Assembly: GCA_900316675.1 (NCBI GenBank)
Contig: ONDR01000019.1
Span: forward strand, 1 to 39,138
Direction: 5' to 3'
Source of the DNA: an uncultured Bacteroidales bacterium
GTDB lineage: Bacteria > Bacteroidota > Bacteroidia > Bacteroidales > UBA932
Length of the DNA stretch: 39,138 nt
A model generated the notes under the pieces. It saw only the letters and a list, made by a program, of their open reading frames with translations, was not told the DNA's origin and did no database searches. Of this stretch, positions 24,321-30,698 are shown piece by piece. Position numbers and translations under genes: made by a program. Position 1 is the first letter of the stretch. Each line of letters starts with the position of its first letter.

Positions 24321-25031
24321 TTAGCCCTCAATTTTTTTAATAAATTCTTCCATTCCGACCGATGCTACGGCGCAAATCTGCTTGATTCGGCCATCATACA
24401 CCGCAACTTCTTTAGGGTCAATCAGATAAATGGGGATATGAGGGTCTGCGTACCTGTACAGTCCGGCGGCCGGATAAACCTGCAGCGAAGTGCCCACAAT
24501 CAGCATGATGTCGGCCTTCTCTACTTCTTCTATCGCCCTTTCAATCTTGGGGACGGATTCGCCGAACCAGACGATGTGCGGACGCAACTGGCTGCCGTTA
24601 GGAGCCTTATCTCCAAGGGCGATGGTGCCGTAGCCGATATCGATAACCTCTTTTTCAGAGAAGGTACGGTCATACTCCCCTACCTCCGGACGAACTTTCG
24701 TGAGCTCCCCATGCAGGTGGATAATACGGGTGCTGCCGGCCCTTTCATGCAGATTATCAACATTTTGCGTGATTACCGTAACATCGAACTTATCTTCCAG
24801 AGAGGCGATCAGCTTGTGGGCCTTGTTGGGCTGTTTATCCTTGAGTCCGGAACGCAGATCGTTGTAAAAATCAATCATCAAGGCTTTGTTCCTGTGCCAG
24901 CCTTCTATGGAAGCAACTTCCTGGGGGTCATACTTGCCCCAGAGGCCGCCGCTGTCACGGAAAGTGTCAAGGCCGCTTTCGGCGCTTACACCGGCGCCGG
25001 TGAGTACTACGAGTTTTCTTTTAGTTGCCAT
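24321..25031 (-). CDS. Sir2-family NAD-dependent protein deacylase lacking zinc cysteines
   Basis: 236 residues. NAD-binding motif TGAGVSAESGLDTFRDSGGLW, TQNVDNLHERAG and the catalytic His107 in HLHGEL are intact, so it should remove acyl groups from lysine using NAD. The four zinc cysteines normally found after HLHGEL are absent; the whole protein has one Cys, near its end. The Tyr-x-x-Arg pair that marks desuccinylases such as CobB/SIRT5 is shifted (Tyr56-Asn-Asp-Leu-Arg60), so acyl preference is uncertain. It begins two bases after the ATPase gene and is probably co-translated with it. Confidence 0.9.
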   Translation of the reverse strand: MATKRKLVVLTGAGVSAESGLDTFRDSGGLWGKYDPQEVASIEGWHRNKALMIDFYNDLRSGLKDKQPNKAHKLIASLEDKFDVTVITQNVDNLHERAGSTRIIHLHGELTKVRPEVGEYDRTFSEKEVIDIGYGTIALGDKAPNGSQLRPHIVWFGESVPKIERAIEEVEKADIMLIVGTSLQVYPAAGLYRYADPHIPIYLIDPKEVAVYDGRIKQICAVASVGMEEFIKKIEG

Positions 25032-25033
25032 GG

Positions 25034-26191
25034 CTAAGCTTCTCCAAAATAGTATTTACGAACCCAATACTCGAACAGAGGGTCGGTTATAACCGGCTCG
25101 TCGTTGGCATCGAAGTAAATGATTTCTTTTTTCATCAGGGCTTCCTTGAGCCTCTTTACATTGGCGGAACTGTTCATATTGTACTGCCTGATAACTTCAG
25201 ACGAGCTGAAGCGGGTGTTCCCGTCAAGTATTGCCTTCAGCAGGCTTATCTGGAAGGTAGTCAGGCCTTCCATGATGGCAAAGAACCGCGGCTCATGAAT
25301 GGATATGATGATGCGAAGTGCATCCATCAGCATGGATTCGACAATGTAACCTCTTGTCAATGAGTCACATATAGCCATAAAGTGGTTGATGTACCACATG
25401 TCGCAGCGGAACAGCCTGCAGACTCCGTGAAGCAGGGATCTGTCAATTTCCTTGCCGCCCAGCATGAAGCCCTTATGAATATAGTCAATGATAACCTTTT
25501 CGTCGGGAGGGACGACGGGAACCGTAGTCACCATACGGTAGAACCAGTTTGTATGACGGAAAACCTGGTCCATCGCATTTACCATCGAACCGCAGAAAAC
25601 AAGGCTGCATCGGCCCGGAACCTCATTATCCTTGATGTCTTCTTCCATTATGCGGCTCAGTATGGAGCAAATCCTGTGGCCTTCTTCTGGCAGCAATACA
25701 TTCTGGAACTCGTCCATTATAAGGATGAGGTTTGTCCCCTTGTCCTTGCTTATCTTGAACGGCAGGGAAAGGACGGCCTGGATGTCATTGTCGTCAAGCT
25801 CCCAGTTAGCAGACAGGATTATATCCTTTTCTTCATAGGCCCTGCGGTCAAATACCCAGTGCGTACCCTGGAAGTACCTGGTAATCAGGTCTTCATACTC
25901 TCCGGGAGATACGGCTACAGCACGAAGCACGGTGCTGCCGTAACGGGACAGGAAGGTCTGCCCGTCGCGGATGTTCACAAGGTTGAACTCGCCTACCGTA
26001 AACTGGAAGCCCTTGATGCGGATACTCATCAGGGTTTGCTGAATCATGGAAGACTTTCCGCTTTTTGGCGGAGCATACACGGCCACGTGTTCTCCCTGCT
26101 GTAAGAGATTACCCAGAATTGAACACTCTTTTTCATGGCCGAGGAAGTTCTTCCCTGTTACCTGGCGGTAGTAAATAAAGGGACTTTCCAT
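25034..26191 (-). CDS. ATP-binding protein with P-loop and C-terminal winged helix
   Basis: 385 residues. Walker A is APPKSGKSS at about 40-48 and Walker B is LILIMDEFQN. The C-terminal part has a helical lid and a winged-helix-like region (FQISLLKAILDG, SSEVIRQYNMNSSANVKRLKEAL), then a DPLFEYWVRKYYF end typical of archaeal-type/DUF234-like ATPases. These STAND-related ATPases are common in Bacteroidetes and mostly uncharacterised. No transmembrane segment or nuclease domain is seen. It lies two bases before the Sir2 gene and two bases after the phosphoesterase gene. Function unknown. Confidence 0.83.
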   Translation of the reverse strand: MESPFIYYRQVTGKNFLGHEKECSILGNLLQQGEHVAVYAPPKSGKSSMIQQTLMSIRIKGFQFTVGEFNLVNIRDGQTFLSRYGSTVLRAVAVSPGEYEDLITRYFQGTHWVFDRRAYEEKDIILSANWELDDNDIQAVLSLPFKISKDKGTNLILIMDEFQNVLLPEEGHRICSILSRIMEEDIKDNEVPGRCSLVFCGSMVNAMDQVFRHTNWFYRMVTTVPVVPPDEKVIIDYIHKGFMLGGKEIDRSLLHGVCRLFRCDMWYINHFMAICDSLTRGYIVESMLMDALRIIISIHEPRFFAIMEGLTTFQISLLKAILDGNTRFSSSEVIRQYNMNSSANVKRLKEALMKKEIIYFDANDEPVITDPLFEYWVRKYYFGEA

Positions 26192-26193
26192 AT

Positions 26194-27336
26194 TTATTTC
26201 CTATTAATAGAGAAATCTCTGCTAAACTCCATTTTGCCTTCTGCGTTGAAGGTTTTTATCTTGATAGGACCGCCCTGGACACATTCAACCTCCATTCGGC
26301 GGGCATCGTCGTTTACGATAATAGGATAATTGTTGCCCATCGATCCGGCCTCGTACAGCATGAATTCATGGATATCGGCACCTATCATAAGGTCGATGCC
26401 GGCCTTGTTCAGGAAGTCCGTGAAATGATGGTGCAGCCAGCGCTGGATAAGATAATCCTTCTTGTCCGGATGATCGAACATAGGCACGTGAAGAATGCAA
26501 ATCTGAACGGGTGCGTCTTTGAATTCCGGTTCAAGAACGGCTTCGCGGGCCCATTCCAGCTGGTCGTTCAGATACTCCTCGTACACCGTACCGCCACTGA
26601 AAAGAATAGAACGTTCCTGGCCGGTTTCTCCTGCATCAAAGACGATGAAGGCTACCGGACCCTGGCGGAAGGTGTAATAGAACGGCGCGGGCGTAGAGTT
26701 GGGATAGATCTGCGCAAAGAGCTGAACGTTGTCTCCGCGGCCCTCGTGGTTACCCCTTCCAAAGAAGAGAGGATGTCCGTTCGCAACGCTTCCAAGCGGC
26801 TGGATGGCATATTTTACCGCAGAGTCCAGTACATAGTTTCCAGCAGAGGTGATATCTCCGTTAAGGAAGATAAAGTCCGTTGCTGCGGAATCGACCTGAC
26901 CGGCCAGAGCTGCGTATTTGTCAATACGCATGTGGATGTCGTTAAAGACAGAGAAGCGGCAGCTCCCGGCTTTGGAATTCAGGGTACGTACCTGATGCCA
27001 GTCCCCCTTATAATAATCCCCGAACTTGGGTTTGCGGGCGTTTGAGCCGTCCGTCAGGTTCTGTCCGCATACGCGGTACTTAACCACCTGGCCGGCGTTC
27101 AGTCCACCCAGTGTAATGCTGTGAAGACGTCCGAAGATACGCCTGCCAGCAAAGGTTTCATACTTTTGGGTGCCGTCTTCCAGTTCAAGGAAGGCCATTC
27201 CGGGAACCTCGCTTGTCCAAAGAATAGTCACGGAATTCTCACGCGTATTGCATACCCAGGGTCCCACTTTGACGCCCTGAGCCAGGCACTCGGCAGCCAA
27301 GGCCACTGCCATCAAAACCAAAAACAGACGTTTCAT
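26194..27336 (-). CDS. Secreted metallophosphoesterase with purple-acid-phosphatase-like N-domain
   Basis: 380 residues from the ATG at 27336; an in-frame TTG at 27342 is not needed. Signal peptide about 1-20 (AECLAQ). Residues 22-110 resemble the fibronectin-like N-domain of purple acid phosphatases. The metal-binding set follows: FNDIHM, LNGDIT, GRGNHEG and ILHVPMF. The last motif, usually GHxH, reads GADIH, keeping one His. It probably hydrolyses phosphate mono- or diesters in the periplasm. It is 28 bases behind the flavodoxin-like gene and two bases before the ATPase gene. Confidence 0.86.
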   Translation of the reverse strand: MKRLFLVLMAVALAAECLAQGVKVGPWVCNTRENSVTILWTSEVPGMAFLELEDGTQKYETFAGRRIFGRLHSITLGGLNAGQVVKYRVCGQNLTDGSNARKPKFGDYYKGDWHQVRTLNSKAGSCRFSVFNDIHMRIDKYAALAGQVDSAATDFIFLNGDITSAGNYVLDSAVKYAIQPLGSVANGHPLFFGRGNHEGRGDNVQLFAQIYPNSTPAPFYYTFRQGPVAFIVFDAGETGQERSILFSGGTVYEEYLNDQLEWAREAVLEPEFKDAPVQICILHVPMFDHPDKKDYLIQRWLHHHFTDFLNKAGIDLMIGADIHEFMLYEAGSMGNNYPIIVNDDARRMEVECVQGGPIKIKTFNAEGKMEFSRDFSINRK

Positions 27337-27364
27337 GTCCAAATGCTTTTTCTAACAGATTTGT

Positions 27365-28153
27365 TTATCTGATTACCTGGGTGAAGACCGGGTCGCGGTC
27401 GTTTTCTACCAGCACGTAAACCTTGATTTGGCCGTTTTTATCATCGGCAGTGAAAAGGTACTCGACGCCTTCCGGAACGGTGCGGGACGCAGCTTCCACG
27501 GCAGTGGCGTTAATCATCGGATATGAACCGACAGCAGCATCAAAAATGCCTGCCTCCTCCTCTGATACAGCATGGCTTTCAGAGAATTCAGGAAGAGGGG
27601 TATATTCACCGGCGATATAGCCTCCGGCCTTCAGGAAGCGGTCGAGTTCTGCGGGAACAGCATCCATGCGGGCTGCACGTACGCCATATCCAGGAAGGAT
27701 TTCTGCCTTGGGAAGTTTCTCTTTCAGAGCCTTTTCACTGGAATCAAGTCCGCCGCTACCGAAGGTGCAGAACGGGACAATCTTTTTACCGCTGAAGTCC
27801 GTTGTCTCCAAAAGGGCCGCAACAGGCGGAGCATAAGTACCGAACCAAACGGGATATCCAAGGAAGATTACATCATAGGAATTGATGTCAGCCTTGACCG
27901 GCTGGATTTCAGGAAGCACATGCTCTTCCATCTCTTTGCGGCAACGATCTATGGTTGCGCCAAAGTCTCCGTCGTAAGGATTGACGGCAACAATCTCCTC
28001 AATGTCTGCACCAAGGGCAGCCTGAAGCTGTTCTGCTACGGCCTTTGTGTTTGAGGTCTGGGAATAATATAGGACAAGAGCCTTCTGAGATTTGTCCTGT
28101 GAGCAGGAAAGGGCGAATGCTGCCATAACCAAGGATAGAAATATCTTTTTCAT
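27365..28153 (-). CDS. Flavodoxin-like lipoprotein with C-terminal extension
   Basis: 262 residues from the ATG at 28153. The signal peptide ends ALSC, making Cys17 the probable lipid anchor. The flavodoxin fold shows the FMN phosphate loop YYSQTSNTKAVAEQL, GYPVWFGTYAPPV and TFGSGG. About 75 further residues make a small beta-rich domain of unknown role. Flavodoxins are normally cytoplasmic; a lipid-anchored one would act in the periplasm in electron transfer, which is inferred. It has a well-matched promoter and heads the run of minus-strand genes down to Sir2. Confidence 0.82.
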   Translation of the reverse strand: MKKIFLSLVMAAFALSCSQDKSQKALVLYYSQTSNTKAVAEQLQAALGADIEEIVAVNPYDGDFGATIDRCRKEMEEHVLPEIQPVKADINSYDVIFLGYPVWFGTYAPPVAALLETTDFSGKKIVPFCTFGSGGLDSSEKALKEKLPKAEILPGYGVRAARMDAVPAELDRFLKAGGYIAGEYTPLPEFSESHAVSEEEAGIFDAAVGSYPMINATAVEAASRTVPEGVEYLFTADDKNGQIKVYVLVENDRDPVFTQVIR

Positions 28154-28207
28154 TGAACAATAAAATGTATCGTTTGCGCCAGTAATAACAATAACGTTTT
28201 TGTTACG

Positions 28208-28237
28208 CAAATATAATTAATCTTTTTTAAAGTTCAA
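28208..28237 (-). promoter_or_regulatory. Promoter of the flavodoxin-like operon (TTG-N19-TATATTTG)
   Basis: Minus strand: TTG 28235-28237, 19 bases, TATATTTG 28208-28215; about 54 bases before the ATG. Confidence 0.78.
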
Positions 28238-28266
28238 TTAATCATCGGCAAGTGCTTCTTTTCAAA

Positions 28267-28282
28267 ATATCGCTTGCGATAT
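28267..28282. promoter_or_regulatory. Palindromic candidate operator for OhrR
   Basis: ATATCGC-TT-GCGATAT: two perfect 7-base arms two bases apart. Its centre contains the TTG -33 element of the peroxidase/ohrR promoter. MarR-family dimers bind palindromes of this size, and ohrR is the last gene of the operon, so autorepression is a direct inference. Confidence 0.65.
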
Positions 28283-28303
28283 AAAAATAAAGTTGTATAT
28301 TTG
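28274..28303 (+). promoter_or_regulatory. Promoter of the peptide-gpx-ohrR operon (TTG-N19-TATATTTG)
   Basis: TTG 28274-28276, 19 bases, TATATTTG 28296-28303; 41 bases before the first ATG. Confidence 0.8.
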
Positions 28304-28344
28304 CATCGTGAACGACATAAATAACAACTAAATATTTAAACATC

Positions 28345-28458
28345 ATGGATAAGAACAAATCAATCCAGGCCCTTCAGGCCTACGCCACCGGCTTCGCAGC
28401 TCAGGGTCTCTCCAAACTTGGTGAGAAGTATGCAGAACTGCTTGTAAAACAACTGTAA
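28345..28458 (+). CDS. 37-residue small protein upstream of the peroxidase
   Basis: Starts MDKNKSIQALQAYATGFAAQ and ends LLVKQL: one amphipathic helix rich in Ala, Gln, Lys and Leu, no Cys, no membrane segment. It is the first start after a strong promoter, and its stop is one base before the gpx start (TAAgATG). It could be a real small protein or a leader cistron that feeds ribosomes into gpx. I do not recognise it. Supported as coding by position, tight spacing and uninterrupted frame. Confidence 0.6.
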   Translation: MDKNKSIQALQAYATGFAAQGLSKLGEKYAELLVKQL

Positions 28459-28459
28459 G

Positions 28460-29002
28460 ATGGCAAAGATATATGACTTCAAGGCCCTGAACAACAAGGG
28501 TCTTGAATTTGACTTCGCTCAGTTTGAGGGCAAAGTTCTCCTGATTGTAAACACCGCATCCAAGTGCGGTTTCACTCCGCAGTACGATGGCCTGGAGGCA
28601 CTGTACCAGAAGTATAAAGACCGTGGACTGGCTATCGTAGGCTTCCCCTGCGACCAGTTTGCCCATCAGGAGCCCGGCTCCGACGAGGAGATTGCCGAGT
28701 TCTGCCGCATCAACCACGGCGTCACCTTCCCGCTGATGAAAAAGATAGACGTGAACGGTCCTGAAGAGAGTCCTGTCTATACCTATTTGAAATCGGCCGC
28801 TCCCACCGAAGAATACAAAGGTCTTAAGGCAAAAGCAACACACAAACTGCTGAAAGGCCTTAGCAAAAGCGTGGAAAAGGATAGCGACATTCTTTGGAAC
28901 TTCACCAAATTCCTGATCAGCCGCGACGGCACCATCGTCAAACGCTTTGCTCCCGTTGCCGAGCCTGCCTCTTTTGAGAAGGATATTGAAGAAATGTTAT
29001 GA
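28460..29002 (+). CDS. Glutathione peroxidase-family thiol peroxidase (Cys form)
   Basis: 180 residues. The peroxidatic Cys36 lies in NTASKCGFTPQY, with Gln67 of GFPCDQF and the Trp of DILWNFTKF completing the site. A further Cys82 (EIAEFC) is where thioredoxin-dependent GPx enzymes carry the resolving cysteine, so thioredoxin is the likely reductant instead of glutathione. It removes organic hydroperoxides and hydrogen peroxide. It shares ATGA with ohrR downstream, so peroxide-sensing and peroxide-removal are coupled. Region 119-146 (KGLKAKATHKLLKGLSKSVEK) is a basic insertion relative to the shortest family members. Confidence 0.92.
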   Translation: MAKIYDFKALNNKGLEFDFAQFEGKVLLIVNTASKCGFTPQYDGLEALYQKYKDRGLAIVGFPCDQFAHQEPGSDEEIAEFCRINHGVTFPLMKKIDVNGPEESPVYTYLKSAAPTEEYKGLKAKATHKLLKGLSKSVEKDSDILWNFTKFLISRDGTIVKRFAPVAEPASFEKDIEEML

Positions 29003-29439
29003 TTGAAGAAAAATTCAAACTTGAGAACCAGCTCTGTTTCCGGCTTTACACTGCTTCCCGGCTGATAACCCAGGCGTATCATCCCCTGCTGGGTGAGCAT
29101 GGTCTTACTTACCCTCAGTATCTGGTGCTACTTGTGCTGTGGGAGAAGGATGAGCAGCCGGTAAACGACATCGCGAAACGCCTGCTGCTGGAGACCAACA
29201 CCGTCACTCCCCTTCTGAAAAGGATGGAGGCCGAGGGTATAGTGACCCGCAGCAAGGGCAAGAAGGATGCCCGCCAGATGATTGTGAAGCTAACGAAGAA
29301 GGGGCGTGACCTTCAGAAGAAACTGACCGATGTCCCCGAGACCGTCGGCAACGCCGTCATCTGCGAAAGTGTAACTCCGGAAACCGTTCCAGGCCTCTTC
29401 GGCATGCTGGATGATATCATCAAACAGCTTAAACAATAA
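28999..29439 (+). CDS. ohrR: MarR-family organic-hydroperoxide sensor OhrR
   Basis: 146 residues, winged-helix MarR fold. The N terminus carries the sensor cysteine, Cys13 in LENQLCFRLYTASR. Tyr17 and Tyr27 sit at +4 and +14 from it, the same spacing as Cys15/Tyr19/Tyr29 of Bacillus OhrR. A second Cys122 near the C terminus suggests the 2-Cys type that forms a disulfide on oxidation. The DNA-reading helix is ETNTVTPLLKRMEAEG, and the wing contains KDARQM. It overlaps gpx as ATGA. The probable operator is the palindrome on the -33 box of its own operon. Confidence 0.92.
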   Translation: MIEEKFKLENQLCFRLYTASRLITQAYHPLLGEHGLTYPQYLVLLVLWEKDEQPVNDIAKRLLLETNTVTPLLKRMEAEGIVTRSKGKKDARQMIVKLTKKGRDLQKKLTDVPETVGNAVICESVTPETVPGLFGMLDDIIKQLKQ

Positions 29440-29455
29440 GCAAACATCTATTATT

Positions 29456-29632
29456 ATGAAAGAAAAAGTATTACAGGCAATGCGCGAATTCGGCGCACCC
29501 GTGAATGCCGGGGCTTTTTGCGCGGGCAATGGGACAATTATCGAACCATTTTTGAAGATCTCGACGCTATATATCTATTTGTTTTACAGCTCAAAGACTA
29601 ATCTGACAAGAAGGCATCCAGACTTCCTTTAA
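29456..29632 (+). pseudogene. Possible remnant of a small winged-helix protein
   Basis: A 58-codon frame starting MKEKVLQAMREFGAPVNAG, 17 bases behind ohrR. This opening resembles the short winged-helix regulators of Bacteroidetes (about 60-70 residues), but from residue 20 on (FCAGNGTIIEPFLK) the similarity ends; a Cys-Trp end is missing and the last 35 bases overlap the convergent toxin gene. Most likely a decayed or truncated gene; it could also be a novel small protein. The family comparison is from memory. Confidence 0.4.
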
Positions 29633-30002
29633 TCACGTCATGCTGAATTTTTTTAGAGACTTGTAAAAGTTCGGGGATATTTGTCTTAACGGTGTTGAAT
29701 ATGCCTTCAGCATCAACGTCTCCATATTCGTGAGACAGGAAATTACGCATCCCAAAGACGGCAGGCCAGGGAATAGATGAGTATGTTTTGAAGAAGTCAC
29801 TGCCACAAATGTTGCGGATCTTGACGAGACTTTCGGTTATATATTGGAGGCTCATTCCGCAGGCACGGAAAACAATGAGCCCGGAAGTGCTGGAGACAAA
29901 GTCGTCGGGCGCATTAATGTCCTTGCTCATTTCTAGCAACAGGTTCATCTCCTTTAATGCGGCATCAAGCAGGGAAAGAACGCGTTCTTTTTTAGGATAC
30001 AT
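29598..30002 (-). CDS. hepT: HepT-like HEPN ribonuclease toxin
   Basis: 134 residues, all helical. The HEPN catalytic motif R-x4-H-x-Y is complete: Arg86 ... His91-Glu-Tyr93 in GMRNFLSHEYGD. In the studied HepT/MntA pairs the toxin cleaves RNA and is inactivated when its partner adds AMP groups to a tyrosine in or near this motif; Tyr93 would be the candidate here. The start overlaps the MntA stop by 11 bases, so antitoxin is made first. It converges on the ohrR operon. Confidence 0.9.
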   Translation of the reverse strand: MYPKKERVLSLLDAALKEMNLLLEMSKDINAPDDFVSSTSGLIVFRACGMSLQYITESLVKIRNICGSDFFKTYSSIPWPAVFGMRNFLSHEYGDVDAEGIFNTVKTNIPELLQVSKKIQHDVIKGSLDAFLSD

Positions 30003-30492
30003 AGATGGTCTCCTCCTTCAGACGACAGGCAAATTTTTCGGGAAAAATAGATTTGGAAGAAACAAGGTCTACGTGTCTTCCGAAAACGGTCTCCAATTGG
30101 CTTGCAATGGTGGAGTATAGAAATAAATCTGGCTTTGAGAGCGTAATGATGATGTCGATATCACTGTCTGCACGCCCTTCATCCCTGGCAAAGCTTCCAA
30201 ACAAACCGATTCTTTCAATTCCAAAAGCCGACTTGTTGCATAAATAGTAAACTTTAAGCATTGATAGTATCTGATCTCTTCCCAGTCTATTGCCACCTCT
30301 GACATCCTCATAATGTACGACGGCCTTATAACCAAGGGCATCAAGTACACGAGCGTACGTGGCAGGACTTCCAAGCTTTCCGCTCTCCATTCTGGATATC
30401 TGTGACTTGCTCATACCGGCCAATATTCCCACCTGCTCCTGAGTCATTCCCCTTGACTTTCGCATCCTTTTTATAGATTCGTTCATATCCAT
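29992..30492 (-). CDS. XRE-MntA fusion: HTH plus minimal nucleotidyltransferase antitoxin
   Basis: 166 residues. Residues 5-60 are an XRE/HTH_3 DNA-binding domain (MTQEQVGILAGMSKSQISRMESG). Residues 88-160 are a minimal nucleotidyltransferase with GSFARDEGRADSDIDI: Gly99-Ser100, then Asp111 and Asp113 for metal binding. MntA normally transfers AMP to HepT. Typical MntA proteins lack the HTH domain, so this one may also repress its own promoter. A -7 box (TATATTTG) ends 7 bases before the first ATG; Met3 (30486) is an alternative start. It overlaps hepT by 11 bases. Confidence 0.88.
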   Translation of the reverse strand: MDMNESIKRMRKSRGMTQEQVGILAGMSKSQISRMESGKLGSPATYARVLDALGYKAVVHYEDVRGGNRLGRDQILSMLKVYYLCNKSAFGIERIGLFGSFARDEGRADSDIDIIITLSKPDLFLYSTIASQLETVFGRHVDLVSSKSIFPEKFACRLKEETIYVS

Positions 30493-30499
30493 TTTTTCG

Positions 30500-30507
30500 C
30501 AAATATA
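30500..30507 (-). promoter_or_regulatory. -7 box of the XRE-MntA/HepT operon
   Basis: TATATTTG on the minus strand, 7 bases before the ATG at 30492. Confidence 0.6.
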
Positions 30508-30584
30508 AGAATAGTTTAAGAAATATGCAACTTATTTATAAATTGTTCGACAGGGGTTAGAGGTGGAGTCCCCAGCCGCAAACG

Positions 30585-30609
30585 AAAAAAGCCTGGCGTG
30601 AAGCCAGGC
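30585..30609 (-). terminator. Terminator of tRNA-Leu
   Basis: Minus strand: 7-bp stem GCCTGGC/GCCAGGC, 5-base loop, then T6; just downstream of the tRNA. Confidence 0.92.
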
Positions 30610-30617
30610 AACTAAAG

Positions 30618-30698
30618 TGCGGGTGAAGGGACTCGAACCCATACGCCGTAGGCACTAGATCCTAAGTCTAGCTTGTCTACCAATTTCAACACACCCGC
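30618..30698 (-). tRNA. tRNA-Leu (anticodon TAG)
   Basis: Minus strand: acceptor GCGGGTG/CACCCGC, long variable arm, anticodon stem CTAGA/TCTAG around CTTAGGA giving TAG, T-arm GGGTTCGAGTCCC. Discriminator A at 30618; CCA is not encoded. Its first 13 bases overlap the end of the AsmA-like reading frame. Confidence 0.95.

Noticed and set aside
24306..25037. 243-codon plus-strand frame
   Set aside because: Lies opposite the Sir2 gene, whose motifs are intact; the antisense translation shows no family features.
25382..26104. 240-codon plus-strand frame
   Set aside because: Antisense of the P-loop ATPase; no start context or recognisable domain.
24321..28153. Calling the Sir2-ATPase-phosphoesterase-flavodoxin run a defence system
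   Set aside because: The Sir2 looks like an ordinary deacylase, the phosphoesterase and flavodoxin are exported, and no effector domain is visible; kept only as a pair worth testing.
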